Position numbers and translations under genes: made by a program. The notes below the pieces were generated by a model. It searched no databases and had not been told where the DNA came from. It was given only the letters and a program-made list of their open reading frames with translations. DNA of 64,000 nucleotides, taken from Telmatobacter sp. DSM 110680. GTDB lineage: Bacteria > Acidobacteriota > Terriglobia > Terriglobales > Acidobacteriaceae. The stretch covers positions 3,658,001-3,722,000 of the forward strand of contig NZ_CP121196.1 in the NCBI RefSeq assembly GCF_039994875.1, read 5' to 3'. Positions 43,529 to 53,130 of the stretch are shown piece after piece (position 1 is the first letter of the stretch; every line of letters begins with the position of its first letter).

Positions 43529-44668
43529 ATGCACATCCAGGAAGAACTACGCCAGAATGCGGCCTTGGCGACGATGGCGGCCGTCATCGCGCTATGGAGC
43601 GGGACAGGGTTGCCGGCGCAGGCGCAAAAGCTGGTGACCTTTGACGCACCCAATGCAAGCACCGCGGCCTATGCGGGGACAGAAGCCGCGGCTATCAACA
43701 ACCGGGGAGCAATTACCGGAGATGTACAGGATGCCAATGGCGGCGTTCATGGCTACGTCCGCTCGGCCGAAGGGGATTATGTTGAGTTCGATGTTTCCGG
43801 GGCGAACTCGGCGCCGGGGGCCAACTGCCTCTACTACGCGGGAGGCACCTGCCCCCAGGCGATCAACGACCTGGGAGTCATCACGGGATTCTACGGAGAT
43901 GCCAGCGGCGCGTTTCACGGGTTCGTGCGTAACGCGGGGGGAGAAATCTCAACCTTCGACGCGCCAGGCGCGGCGGGAGCTACGTTCGCGACGAGTATCA
44001 ATGTGTGGGGAACGATCACCGGCTACTCATTTGACGAGGCCGGAACCGGACACGGCTTTGTACGGAAATCGGATGGCACGATCACGATGTTTGATGACTC
44101 CGAAGGCGGCACGGGGCCGGGTCTGGGCACCTTTCCCGATACCATCAACGATGAAGGCGCAATCGCCGGTGTGGTAGCGGATCCAGCGGGGTTTAACCAC
44201 GGTTTTGTGCGCGGGCCGGAGGGCAAAGTCGCAAATTTCGATCCTCCGGGTGCGACCACTAGCCCGATCGGAACCGGCAATGTGCTGATCAACGATTTGG
44301 GTCTTGTAGCGGGCACGGTCTTTCGGGGCGCGTCGAACGTCAACTACGGTTTTGAAGGCGCCTGGGGACGAAAACTCCTGGACTTCGAGACGGAGCAGGC
44401 AGGCACCGGCAGCAACGAAGGGACAAATGTGAACGCTATGAACGTCTTTGGGACGACAGTAGGGTACGTGACAGACAGCAACGAAGAGAACCATACGTTT
44501 GTGCGCTATGCAAACGGGAAGGCGGTTGTATTTGATGTGCCGGGGCAGATGGCGGTGCCGGGATCGTTCTTTGGTTCGGCGGCGTATGGGATCAATGCGC
44601 GAGGGTTGGTAGCTGGGCGCTGGCACGACACGAACACTCTGCTCCACGCGTTTGTTTGGGTACCGTAG
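43529..44668 (+). CDS. Secreted HAF-repeat-like protein
   Basis: 379 aa with a signal peptide (about 1-32, GTGLPAQAQ). It then has about six repeats of 50-60 residues built on AINxxGxITGxxxDxxGxxHGFVR and GxxxTFDxPGA, as in extracellular proteins of the HAF-repeat group, a predicted beta-propeller. No catalytic motif is seen; function unknown. Codon use looks richer in G-ending codons than the surrounding genes. AGGAGG lies 12 bases upstream of the ATG. The divergent regulator starts 127 bases away and is the likeliest controller. Confidence 0.8.
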   Translation: MHIQEELRQNAALATMAAVIALWSGTGLPAQAQKLVTFDAPNASTAAYAGTEAAAINNRGAITGDVQDANGGVHGYVRSAEGDYVEFDVSGANSAPGANCLYYAGGTCPQAINDLGVITGFYGDASGAFHGFVRNAGGEISTFDAPGAAGATFATSINVWGTITGYSFDEAGTGHGFVRKSDGTITMFDDSEGGTGPGLGTFPDTINDEGAIAGVVADPAGFNHGFVRGPEGKVANFDPPGATTSPIGTGNVLINDLGLVAGTVFRGASNVNYGFEGAWGRKLLDFETEQAGTGSNEGTNVNAMNVFGTTVGYVTDSNEENHTFVRYANGKAVVFDVPGQMAVPGSFFGSAAYGINARGLVAGRWHDTNTLLHAFVWVP

Positions 44669-45474
44669 ATCGCTGTGTTGGCGGTTTGGAACGAGGAACC
44701 GGGTCGGCGACAAGTCTGCGGATCATGGTCTTGCGAGTGCTTACTTGCCGCCGATGCTTCTTTCCACGTCCTCTTCGCACGCGAAATCCTTATATTTGAC
44801 CTTTAGAGGAACTGCTCAGAATTCGGTGCGCAGTGTGGACAACGTCGGTCGGGTTTCCTTCGTGAAGCGGGGAGTGCGCCTAAGTACGGCGGACCAGCCG
44901 TGAGCAGTGATGGATCTCGATGAGAGCATAATCGCCAAGTCACTCATCAAGCTTCGAGGGGAGAAATTCGCTAGTTCGGACCATTCACGCCAAAGGTTCT
45001 AACTGCCAAACGTCCTCCCGCTTTCTGTCAATCCCCCAGTCCCGCAAAAGCCGACCAAGTCATTGATGTCACGTCGCAAACTCTCCCCGCAAAATCTGCA
45101 TTGAATTAAGTCTCAAAGGCGCACACTTTAATGCGAAGAACCAAAACAGCCCGCGCACAGCAATCGCATCGCTCCGCCCACCAAGCCCAATCGAATGGAG
45201 GATTTAGCTAGAAACTTCCTGATTTCACCCGTAAGTCCTTTGTTGAGAAGAATCTGGATATAACTTCAATGATAAGAATATTTTGTGCTAAAGTGTTGCC
45301 CATAACCTGCACAAACTCAGGAATTTACGCACAGAGTATGGGAGGGGGAGGGGTACCGCCCCTAATCTCCGGTGATGGGGCCTAACCCGTTCATCTTCCT
45401 GACGTTCGGTAGTCGCCCTGCGGAGATTCTTTCGCCGCCGCGCATGGGATACTCAAATCCGAGGGCCCTTCAGC
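44669..45474. other. 800-base gene-free region
   Basis: No supported gene on either strand; the only frames are under 85 codons, without ribosome sites or family resemblance. The stretch 45186-45320 is noticeably A/T-rich (TTGAGAAGAATCTGGATATA, GATAAGAATATTTTGTGC) and is followed by a purine G-run (GGGAGGGGGAGGGG near 45339) and GGGGTACCGCCCC. Its role is unknown; it may contain the promoter of the MFS gene or be a relic of acquired DNA. Confidence 0.55.
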
Positions 45475-46725
45475 TTGGCGACAGTGACACCATCTGACCG
45501 CGCGCGCATCTCGCCCGCTCTCGCCACGCTCATACTCCTCATCGCCCTCAACCTGCTCAACTACATCGACCGCTACATTCTCCCCGGCGAACTCTCCCTC
45601 GTTCAGAATGAATTTCACGCCACTCGAGAGCAGATGGGCGCGCTCACCACGGCCATGTTCTTCGTCTACATGCTGGCCGCGCCACTCACCGGCTGGCTCG
45701 GCGACCGCTATCGTCGCAAGCCCCTCATCATCGCTGGCGCAGTTCTCTGGAGCCTCGCCACACTCAGCACCGCATGGGTGCACGGTTATTGGACCCTCTA
45801 CTTCCGCCACGCCATAGTCGGTATCGGTGAAGCATCATTCGGCATCTTCGCTCCCGCCGTCATCGCCGACTTCTACCCCGAGCGCGACCGCAACCGGATT
45901 CTCTCGATCTTCTACACAGCGATTCCCGTGGGCGCCGCCCTCGGTTATGTGGCTGGAGGTCAAATGGGATCGCTGTGGGGCTGGCGCCAACCGTTTTTCA
46001 TCTGCGCCATCCCCGGATTAATCGTTGCAGCGCTCTACGGATTCTTCGGCAGCGAACCGGTTCGCGGCGCGCAGGATCACATCAAACCCACAACCGATCG
46101 CGCCACCTTCGCCGGTCTTTTCCGCAATCCAGCTTTCCTCACCGCCACCTTCGGACTTGCCATGCTCACCTTCGCCATGGGCGGCATCTCCAACTGGATT
46201 CCTGAATTCCTTCACAACCCCATCGGTCTCTCGGTCGCCAAAGCCAGCCAGCTTGCCGGAGCCAGCACGGTGCTCGACGGCATCCTCGGCACCGCCATCG
46301 GGGGCATCATCGCGCAGCGTTGGCTCCGCACGAATCATCGTGCACTCTACCTGATTAGCTTCTGGAGTGTCGCCCTCACACTCCCATTCGGCATCCTGCT
46401 TTTCTTTGGCCCCACACGCTTCGCCGTTCCCGCGCTGTTCGCGGCGGAGTTCTTTCTCTTCCTCAACACCGGCCCGCTCAACACCGCCATCATCAATTCC
46501 GTCTCTGCGCCCGTCCGCGCCACCGCCGTCTCTGTGAACCTCTTCTGCATCCATTTCTTCGGCGATACCTTCTCACCGCAGATCATCGGCAAGATCGCCG
46601 ATCATTCCACACTTCGCATCGGTCTTGGAGCCACCCTCGTCTCCCTCGTCCTCTCCTGCGCCATTCTTTTCATCGGATCTCGCTTTGCTCCTCCGCTGGA
46701 GGATAACGTTGTCCACCATGCGTAG
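45475..46725 (+). CDS. MFS transporter, spinster-like
   Basis: Inner-membrane secondary transporter, 416 aa with 12 predicted helices. The MFS signature between helices 2 and 3 is GWLGDRYRRKPLI. The first helix has LNLLNYIDRYILPG, a feature of the spinster/sugar-phosphate branch. Start is TTG at 45475 with GAGGG about 9 bases upstream; GTG 45484 is an alternative. The next gene, a membrane glycosyltransferase, begins 9 bases after its stop, so the two are probably co-transcribed. The substrate cannot be inferred. Confidence 0.88.
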   Translation: MATVTPSDRARISPALATLILLIALNLLNYIDRYILPGELSLVQNEFHATREQMGALTTAMFFVYMLAAPLTGWLGDRYRRKPLIIAGAVLWSLATLSTAWVHGYWTLYFRHAIVGIGEASFGIFAPAVIADFYPERDRNRILSIFYTAIPVGAALGYVAGGQMGSLWGWRQPFFICAIPGLIVAALYGFFGSEPVRGAQDHIKPTTDRATFAGLFRNPAFLTATFGLAMLTFAMGGISNWIPEFLHNPIGLSVAKASQLAGASTVLDGILGTAIGGIIAQRWLRTNHRALYLISFWSVALTLPFGILLFFGPTRFAVPALFAAEFFLFLNTGPLNTAIINSVSAPVRATAVSVNLFCIHFFGDTFSPQIIGKIADHSTLRIGLGATLVSLVLSCAILFIGSRFAPPLEDNVVHHA

Positions 46726-46734
46726 ACTGGCGCC

Positions 46735-47967
46735 ATGACTTACATCGAGGTTCTGCGGTCTGCGTTGATCACTCTTGCGTGGCTGATGGCTTTGAGTTGG
46801 CTGTATCGCTCAGTTACGGCCCTGCGCGGAATGCAGTTAGTCCTCGATCTCACCACTATCGATAAGAATCAGCTCCCACCGTTGCCTGCGGACAATCTCT
46901 CTCACGTGACCGTTATCGTTCCAGCCCGCGATGAAGAGGATTCAATCAGTCAGAATCTCGAATCGCTCCTCCGCTCCGAAAGTGTTCGCGCACAGATCAT
47001 CGCCATCGACGACCGGTCGGAAGATCGTACGGGCGCTCTCATGGATGCTGTGGCATCAAGATCGGACAACGCTTCAAACACTCTCAAAGGGGCAAACACC
47101 CTTGAAATCATCCACAATCGCGAGTTGCCCGGAGGCTGGCTGGGAAAGCCGCACGCTCTGGCCCTTGGAGTCGCACGCGCTCAGGCCCCGTGGCTCCTCT
47201 TCACCGATGGAGATGTCGCATTCACGCCTGATGCTCTGGAATTGGCATTGCGCGCGGCCATCCATGAAAGCGCGGATCATTTTGTTCTTGTGCCCACCTT
47301 GACGCAGAAAGGTCTGCTGGCAGCTGGCGTTCAAGGGTCGCTCCAGGCTCTTGGCCAGTGGGCTGCGCGCATGTGGAAGATCCAGGATCCCAACGCGAAA
47401 GACTTTTTTGGAGTAGGCGGTTTCAACCTGCTGCGTGCGGATGCTGTCGAGGCCTTCGGTGGAATGGAACGCCTGCGTATGGAAATTGTCGAAGATGTTT
47501 CGCTCGGCTGGCTCGTCAAGAAGGAGCTGCACCGAAAGTCAATGATGGTGCTCGGACCGGGCCTGGCAAAGATTGCATGGATGCAGGGCCCTTTTGGAAT
47601 CGTTCGTCTACTCGAAAAGAACGCCTTCGCCGGATTCCGATACAGGATCGATGTAACTGTCATGGCCTGCGTGACACTTGTCCTGCAGGCCATTCTTCCG
47701 CTCTTTGCTCTCGCCGCAGGACCGTTGGGAATCGGCGCGTGTCTGCTGTTCTACATCAGTGTTGCAATGAGCTTCCACGCCAATCGAAAACTGAACGGCA
47801 TCTCGCCGCTTCTCGCAATCCTGTACGCGCCGGCTGTGCTGATCTTGGCCTGGTCATTTCTGCGTTCGATGGTTCTTACCCTTAAGCGCGGCGGCGTTAT
47901 CTGGCGGAGGAACCTCTATCCTCTGGCGGAACTCAAGCGCGCTATGATCCCGTGGCGTCTCCGTTAG
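46735..47967 (+). CDS. Membrane-bound family 2 glycosyltransferase (CrtQ/HpnB-like)
   Basis: 410 aa. An N-terminal membrane helix, a GT2 catalytic domain with VPARDEEDSISQNLESLL and the metal-binding FTDGDV (DxD-like) near residue 160, an acceptor-region motif EIVEDVSLGWLVK (about 245), and three C-terminal helices. The segment ELPGGWLGKPHALALG resembles GT2 enzymes acting on carotenoids and hopene (CrtQ, HpnB). It is not adjacent to the hopanoid locus (10 kb away), so that link is only a possibility. Forms a likely operon with the MFS gene. Confidence 0.85.
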   Translation: MTYIEVLRSALITLAWLMALSWLYRSVTALRGMQLVLDLTTIDKNQLPPLPADNLSHVTVIVPARDEEDSISQNLESLLRSESVRAQIIAIDDRSEDRTGALMDAVASRSDNASNTLKGANTLEIIHNRELPGGWLGKPHALALGVARAQAPWLLFTDGDVAFTPDALELALRAAIHESADHFVLVPTLTQKGLLAAGVQGSLQALGQWAARMWKIQDPNAKDFFGVGGFNLLRADAVEAFGGMERLRMEIVEDVSLGWLVKKELHRKSMMVLGPGLAKIAWMQGPFGIVRLLEKNAFAGFRYRIDVTVMACVTLVLQAILPLFALAAGPLGIGACLLFYISVAMSFHANRKLNGISPLLAILYAPAVLILAWSFLRSMVLTLKRGGVIWRRNLYPLAELKRAMIPWRLR

Positions 47968-47979
47968 GGCTCTCCGCTT

Positions 47980-48498
47980 CTATCGTCCGTGTAGCGCTTC
48001 CTGGTCTCGCGAATTCATAAATGCGCGATGTCCACCATGGGGTCGAAGATTCGGATCGGCAATCGGCGGCTTTGCCTGCTCCCCTGAAAATCCATGCAGC
48101 AACTTCGGATTAGGCTTGAACTTCGGCGGACCGCCAGAGAACTGTCGTGCATGGCTCAGCACCATGCCGCTGCGTCCGTGCATCGCTTGGACAACCCCGC
48201 GCATATGCACGTCCACATCGCGATACTTCTGCAACTCACCCACTTCCACGCGATCCTCACGCAAGCTGACGATAGTAAAGCCGCACTTCTCATCTGGCGT
48301 ATCCGGCGGACACACATCCAGAAACCGCGTCCCATCCGGCAACTCGACGACGTCGTAGATATGCGCATCGATGCACACGTCCTTGTTGGCATGTTTTGCA
48401 GCTTCCTCCGCAGTAACGCAGTCTTTACTCTTCGCAGCAAATCCAACGACGGGGAAGAGGCAAATCACCAACAGAAGTCTCACAAGAGTCGCGCGCAC
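47980..48498 (-). CDS. Exported protein, predicted OB-fold, unknown
   Basis: 172 aa with a signal peptide (LLLVICLFPVVGFAA, cleavage near 22) from GTG 48498, which has AAAGG about 7 bases upstream. The mature part has three cysteines (DCVTAEEA, DVCIDAHIYD, KCGFTIV) and a beta-rich segment reminiscent of OB-fold exported proteins (VCIDAHIYDVVELPDGTRFL). The last ~50 residues are Pro/His-rich and low in order (GGPPKFKPNPKLLHGF). Convergent with the GT2 gene, 12 bases apart. Function not recognised. Confidence 0.7.
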   Translation of the reverse strand: MRATLVRLLLVICLFPVVGFAAKSKDCVTAEEAAKHANKDVCIDAHIYDVVELPDGTRFLDVCPPDTPDEKCGFTIVSLREDRVEVGELQKYRDVDVHMRGVVQAMHGRSGMVLSHARQFSGGPPKFKPNPKLLHGFSGEQAKPPIADPNLRPHGGHRAFMNSRDQEALHGR

Positions 48499-48714
48499 AA
48501 TCGAGCCTTTCCGGGGAACCGAGCCATAGATTAAGCTTCGCCGCGCGAACGATAAAGTACTTTCATCACACCACCAACTCCAAACTCGGAAACCAAGCTA
48601 TATACACATTGATGGTTCAGGGCCCATAATCGGTCAGCTTAGGAACGCACGCGTCCAGCTCTCCTCCCCCTTTTTCAATTCGCGAGTGATCTCCGAGCAA
48701 GTCCAGGAGGTTCT

Positions 48715-49548
48715 ATGAACATGAAGAAAATCAACCCCATCCTATGGGGATTGTCCCTCGCGGTTATTGGCGGTTCGCTCGCCGCGGCGCAAGATACAGC
48801 ATCAACGTCGTCAATGCCTCACATTTTGCAAATCACGCGTGAATACACCAAGCCCTACAAAGGTGGCGCAGCACACGACAAAACTGAGAGTGCGTTTGTT
48901 GATGCAAACCGGAAGGCAAAGTTCCCCGCCAATTACGTCGGAATGAACTCGCTCACCGGCAAAGCGCGCTCCTTGTATATGACGCGTTACTCGTCCTTCG
49001 CCGAGTGGGAAAAGGACAACGCTCTGATGGCCAAGAACGCCTCATTTGCTGCAGAAATTGAGCGCGACAGCCTCGCCGACGGCGAACTTCTTGAAGAAGT
49101 GGACTCCGCAGTGTATGTGCAAGACGAAGAGCTCAGTTACCACAGCCACAACGACCTGCAAAACCACCACTTCTACCAGGTCTTTGCTTTTCATGTCCGC
49201 CCGGGACACGAGAAGGAGTGGCATGAGGTTGTGAAGATGGTCAAGGATGCGCATGAAAAAGCTGGCGACAAAGCGCATTGGGGCATGTACAGGTTGATGT
49301 ACGGGGGCGAAGGGGGCACCTACGTTGCCCTCAGCGGCGATCCATCCATGTCAGTCATTGACGACGGCTTCGTGGGACAAAAGAAGTACCTTGAAGCCAT
49401 GGGCGGCGAAGAGGGAATGGCAAAACTCGACGCACTCTTTGGTGCCGCAGTCGATACCTCCCACTCCGAGATCTTCGCGGTCAATCCAAAACAAAGCTAT
49501 GTAAGCGAAGACTGGATCAAAGCGGACGCGGCATTCTGGAAGCCCTAA
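48715..49548 (+). CDS. Secreted protein of unknown function
   Basis: 277 aa. ATG at 48715 has GGAGG about 6 bases upstream. The signal peptide ends near residue 25 (SLAAAQ). The mature protein seems to hold two similar halves, each starting with a strand followed by an aromatic/His-rich helix (HILQITREYTKPYKGG; HFYQVFAFHVRPGHEKEW), suggesting a duplicated ferredoxin-like (dimeric alpha-beta barrel) fold. No catalytic motif is obvious. Monocistronic, followed by a strong terminator at 49622. Confidence 0.72.
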   Translation: MNMKKINPILWGLSLAVIGGSLAAAQDTASTSSMPHILQITREYTKPYKGGAAHDKTESAFVDANRKAKFPANYVGMNSLTGKARSLYMTRYSSFAEWEKDNALMAKNASFAAEIERDSLADGELLEEVDSAVYVQDEELSYHSHNDLQNHHFYQVFAFHVRPGHEKEWHEVVKMVKDAHEKAGDKAHWGMYRLMYGGEGGTYVALSGDPSMSVIDDGFVGQKKYLEAMGGEEGMAKLDALFGAAVDTSHSEIFAVNPKQSYVSEDWIKADAAFWKP

Positions 49549-49621
49549 GCCGACACAATCTACATCGACTTACCGGAACTCAATTCGAAGAGTTAGCCGG
49601 ATATTAGTCGATGCATCACCA

Positions 49622-49658
49622 CGAATGGCTTCGCCTTGGCGGAGCCATTCGTTTTGTT
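49622..49658 (+). terminator. Intrinsic terminator after the secreted protein
   Basis: CGAATGGCTTCGCC (49622-49635) pairs over 14 positions (one G-T) with GGCGGAGCCATTCG (49638-49651) around a 2-base loop. TTTTGTT follows. It is 73 bases after the stop codon. Confidence 0.88.
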
Positions 49659-49667
49659 GAAAGAACT

Positions 49668-50060
49668 TCACGGACATGCGTCATTGAGGGTGAACGGCAC
49701 CGAAACCGTCGTTTCTACCTGGACCGGCTTCCCGTTGAGGGTGTAGGGCCTGTATTTGTACTCACGAATTGCATCCAGAGCTGCTCGCTGCAGCGATGCT
49801 GGTCCAGAGATTACGACGGGGTGCAGAACGTTTCCGCGAACACCGATGTCCAAGCCAATCACTACTGTCCCTGTCACTCGGGCAGGCATCCCGACACATT
49901 TTTCTTTCACAGCAACCTTGTGGACCAGAAGTTTCTCAGCTACATCGCGCGAAACTTGGATCTCGCCAGGTTGTTGATGCTCCTTAGCAGGGGTCTGAGC
50001 CGACAGCAAGGATGATATAAGAATTGCGAACATTAAAAGTGCGTGTGCTTTCATACACAT
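49668..50060 (-). CDS. TonB C-terminal-domain protein
   Basis: 130 aa with a signal peptide or N-terminal anchor (ALLMFAILISSLLSAQ) and a TonB-type C-terminal domain: GTVVIGLDIGVRGNVLHPVV, then AALDAIREYKYRPYTLNGKPVQVETTVSVPF. The long Pro-rich spacer of a true TonB is missing, so it cannot reach across the periplasm unaided. Such short versions are common in Acidobacteriota and may act as accessory receptors' partners or be inert. ATG 50060 has GGAG six bases upstream. Confidence 0.82.
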   Translation of the reverse strand: MCMKAHALLMFAILISSLLSAQTPAKEHQQPGEIQVSRDVAEKLLVHKVAVKEKCVGMPARVTGTVVIGLDIGVRGNVLHPVVISGPASLQRAALDAIREYKYRPYTLNGKPVQVETTVSVPFTLNDACP

Positions 50061-50189
50061 GCGATTCTCCCCAATGAATCACATTGCCCAACGCCGAGAT
50101 TTCATCCGAGGCCGTGTCAAAAAATGAGTGCAGATCCTGCGCTCATCTTCCGACGCACGAACTAAGAACTACCAGCTCTGAACTGGCGG

Positions 50190-51440
50190 TCAGTGAGTTC
50201 CCACCAGTTCCTCGCTCTTCGCGCCCTGCCCATAATGGCTCTGCACGTAGTTGTCGAGAATCGTCTTGAACTCCGCCACAATGGTGTCGCCGCGCAGCGT
50301 CGTGTATAGCTTCCCATCCACATACACCGGCGCCTTGGGCTCTTCAAACGTCCCCGGCAAGCTGATGCCAAGATTCGCGTGCTTCGATTCTCCCGGCCCA
50401 TTCACCACGCAACCCATTACGGCTAACTTCAGTTCTTCCACTCCCGGATACTTCTTTCGCCATTCCGGCATTGAGGTCCGCAGATACGTCTGAATCTGCT
50501 CCGCAAGTTCCTGGAAGTAAGTGCTCGTCGTGCGACCACATCCTGGGCAGCTCGTCACCTGCGGCATAAAGCTGCGAATCGAGAGCGACTGCAGAATCTG
50601 CTGCGCCGCCTGCACCTCTTCCGTACGATCGCCGCCCGGCTTCGGTGTCAGACTTACGCGAATCGTATCGCCAATCCCCGCCAGCAGCAGCGGAGCGAGC
50701 CCCGCCGTCGAAGCAATCAGTCCCTTCGCACCCATACCAGCTTCGGTCAACCCCAGGTGCAGCGCATAATTGCACCGCGCCGCAAGGTTTGTATAAACGT
50801 CGATCAGATCGCGAACGCCCGAAACCTTCGCCGACAGAATAATCTGGTCCGACCGCAATCCGAAGTGCTCCGCCGCCTTCGCCGACTCCAGTGCGCTCAC
50901 CACCATCGCCTCCATCATCACGTCACGCGCGGGCATCGGATCAGCCTTCTTGCTGTTCTCGTCCATCATTCGGGTGAGCAGAGACTGATCCAGCGATCCC
51001 CAGTTCACGCCGATCCTCACCGGCTTCTGGTTCTCAACCGCGCACTCCACCATTACCTGGAAGTTATCGTTGTCCTTTTTGCCGATCGACGCATTGCCCG
51101 GATTAATCCTGTACTTGGCCAATGCCTTTGCCGTCGCCGGATACTTCTTCAGCAGCAGGTGTCCGTTATAGTGAAAATCGCCCACGATCGGCACCCGGAT
51201 TCCGCGCTTGTCCAGTCCTTCCACAATCGCCGGAACCGCAGCTGCGGCCTCCTCGTTGTTCACAGTAACGCGCACAATCTCTGACCCGGCCATCGCCAAT
51301 GCAGCCACCTGCTCGATGGTTCCTGCGACATCGGCGGTGTCCGTGTTGGTCATCGACTGCACCACCACCGGAACTTCCCAGCCAACGCGAACGTTGCCGA
51401 TCTTGACCGTGGGTGTCTTCCTGCGCTGAATCTCTGGCAT
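50190..51440 (-). CDS. ispG: 4-hydroxy-3-methylbut-2-enyl diphosphate synthase (GcpE)
   Basis: Iron-sulfur enzyme of the MEP isoprenoid pathway, converting MEcPP to HMBPP. 416 aa. N-terminal TIM barrel ([17 protein letters not shown]), then the cluster-binding C-terminal domain with CPGCGRT and CVVNGPGE, giving three cysteines and the conserved Glu. Start at ATG 51440 with GAGGT four bases upstream; the frame to 51485 is unsupported. It would supply precursors for the farnesyl diphosphate used by hpnD, though it is not in that operon. Confidence 0.96.
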   Translation of the reverse strand: MPEIQRRKTPTVKIGNVRVGWEVPVVVQSMTNTDTADVAGTIEQVAALAMAGSEIVRVTVNNEEAAAAVPAIVEGLDKRGIRVPIVGDFHYNGHLLLKKYPATAKALAKYRINPGNASIGKKDNDNFQVMVECAVENQKPVRIGVNWGSLDQSLLTRMMDENSKKADPMPARDVMMEAMVVSALESAKAAEHFGLRSDQIILSAKVSGVRDLIDVYTNLAARCNYALHLGLTEAGMGAKGLIASTAGLAPLLLAGIGDTIRVSLTPKPGGDRTEEVQAAQQILQSLSIRSFMPQVTSCPGCGRTTSTYFQELAEQIQTYLRTSMPEWRKKYPGVEELKLAVMGCVVNGPGESKHANLGISLPGTFEEPKAPVYVDGKLYTTLRGDTIVAEFKTILDNYVQSHYGQGAKSEELVGTH

Positions 51441-51649
51441 AGCGACCTCTTCTTCCTCCAGTTTACCTGTTCCCGGACTTTCCAAAACGGGCCTAGCTTC
51501 CGCCCGGACCCCCTATGCAAACCCGACTCTTCGGCGGTCTCGCAAACGATGTCAAATGAACGGCTTCCCGCGTGCGCAGGTTTGCGCTCGGTCTCCGCAA
51601 AGCTGTCCAGTTCTCGCTTCCAGCGTACGTCAGCAGATACAATGCTGCC

Positions 51650-52177
51650 ATGCTGTCTCCTGCTTCTTTTCGCTTTCTAGCTATAACGCTGATCGCGGTT
51701 TCCGGCATCAGCCTGTCTGGGCAAGACGCGGCCCATCGCGGCCGCAAGTACAAGCCCCCACCCCCCACCTCGCACATAGAGGTCACCGTGGTTCGCGACA
51801 CCGATTCCAAGCCCATCGAGAACGCCTCAGTGATTTTTCAACTCATTGGCGAAAAGGGCAATATGGAACTGAAGACCAACGAAGATGGAAAGTCGATCAT
51901 TGACGTACTGCCCACGGGCTCCAAAATGCGCCTCCAGATCATTGCCAAGGGCTACCAGACCTACGGGCAGGAATACGCCATCGACAAGGCAGACCTCACC
52001 TTCGGCGTTCGTCTGAAACGGCCCGGGGAGCAATACTCCATCTACAAGAATCACGGGGACGACGCGCAGAATAGCGACAAGAGCGGGGAATCTCCGAAGA
52101 CCAGCCCTTCTCCTCCAACAGAAAAGCCCAACGACTCGGCTTCCAAATCCACGACCCCTCAAACCAAACCTCAGTAG
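51650..52177 (+). CDS. Secreted protein with carboxypeptidase-regulatory-like domain
   Basis: 175 aa from ATG 51650 (MLSPASFRF) with a signal peptide (LAITLIAVSGISLSGQ). A short basic Pro-rich segment follows (RKYKPPPP), then an immunoglobulin-like regulatory domain (EVTVVRDTDSKPIENASVIF ... LRLQIIAKGYQTYG), and a low-complexity Ser/Pro/Thr/Lys tail of ~45 residues. Such domains occur as plug or adaptor modules on Acidobacteriota surface proteins. No enzymatic part. The frame from 51572 overextends the signal. Function unknown. Confidence 0.72.
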   Translation: MLSPASFRFLAITLIAVSGISLSGQDAAHRGRKYKPPPPTSHIEVTVVRDTDSKPIENASVIFQLIGEKGNMELKTNEDGKSIIDVLPTGSKMRLQIIAKGYQTYGQEYAIDKADLTFGVRLKRPGEQYSIYKNHGDDAQNSDKSGESPKTSPSPPTEKPNDSASKSTTPQTKPQ

Positions 52178-52222
52178 TCAACCGGCCCTGAACGCATTCA
52201 AGTCCAGCGTGCGAGTCTTCCT

Positions 52223-52960
52223 ATGATCAGCCAACCCCTTATCGGAAAAGCGGCACTGATCACTGGAGGCGCACGTCGCATCGGCAGAGCCATTGCCTTG
52301 GAACTCGCAAAGGCAGGCGCCGACGTCACCATCACCTACCGCAATTCGAGGACAGAAGCCGAAGAGACTCTCCAGCTGATCAACCAGCTAGACCGGCAGG
52401 CTGTCGCGCTCGAGTGCGACGTGCGTTCTGAATCATCCGTTCGTTCCGCCGTCGCCAACTCCATCAACTTTCACGGCCATCTTGATGTGCTCGTCAACAA
52501 CGCAGCTATCTTTGAATCCGCGCCGCTTGACCAGTTGAGCGTTGAACAGTGGGATGCCGTTTTTGAGACGAATACCCGTGGCCCTTTCCTCGCCGCTCGA
52601 GAGGCCCTGCACCATCTCCGCGCATCCCACGGCCGCATCATCAACATCGGCTCACTTGGCGGACTGCGCCCCTGGGCCGGACACGCCCACTACTGCGCAT
52701 CCAAGGCCGCGCTTCATATGCTTACCCGAGCAATGGCCAAGGCGTTCGCGCCGGATGTCGTGGTCAACTGTGTTGCTCCGGGTTGGATAGATTTCGGCGA
52801 AGAGGAGGCTCAGACCGCAGCAGATCGTTTCGCTGCAAAAACTCCCATGCAGCGCAATGGGACGGCAAATGATGTGTCCCAGGCCGTCGTTTTCTTCGCC
52901 TCCAGCAGCGACTTCATCACCGGACAAATCATGGCGATCGACGGCGGGTTGGGCCTGTAA
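52223..52960 (+). CDS. Short-chain dehydrogenase/reductase
   Basis: 245-aa classical SDR. Cofactor motif TGGARRIGRAIA (about 14-25) with Arg after the Gly pair, the form typical of NADPH-preferring pteridine reductases (FolM/PTR1) and some FabG-like enzymes. NNAA at about 92-95; catalytic Tyr-x3-Lys is YCASK (about 157), with an upstream Ser in NIGSLGG. Ends VVFFASSSDFITGQIMAIDGG as usual. Follows the secreted protein by 45 bases. The substrate is open: 3-oxoacyl-ACP or pterin. Confidence 0.85.
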   Translation: MISQPLIGKAALITGGARRIGRAIALELAKAGADVTITYRNSRTEAEETLQLINQLDRQAVALECDVRSESSVRSAVANSINFHGHLDVLVNNAAIFESAPLDQLSVEQWDAVFETNTRGPFLAAREALHHLRASHGRIINIGSLGGLRPWAGHAHYCASKAALHMLTRAMAKAFAPDVVVNCVAPGWIDFGEEEAQTAADRFAAKTPMQRNGTANDVSQAVVFFASSSDFITGQIMAIDGGLGL

Positions 52961-53014
52961 TCCAAACACCGCCCTTAACAGGCTTCGGAATAAGCAAAGG
53001 CGTGTCACATTCTG

Positions 53015-53092
53015 CAACAGGGCATGACTGTCATTCATGCCTAAAGTGCCACGGCACGGGATGAGCTTCAGCCTTTAAGGAAACTGATCTGA
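53015..53092 (+). repeat. Intergenic palindrome repeat, family 3, copy c
   Basis: Contains the near-palindrome GGCATGACTGTCATTCATGCC (53021-53041, reported in two parts: GGCATGACTG and TCATTCATGCC) and a later GAGCTTCAGCC block with AAGGAAACTG, matching the order of the copy at 30324. Lies between the SDR gene and the convergent PHP phosphatase gene. Confidence 0.65.
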
Positions 53093-53130
53093 TCCCGGTG
53101 CCCCACAACCGGATTGAAATAGCTTTGGCT

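Noticed and set aside
44652..44903. 83-codon plus-strand frame at the end of the HAF-repeat gene
   Set aside because: Overlaps the supported gene in another frame and has no coding features beyond it.
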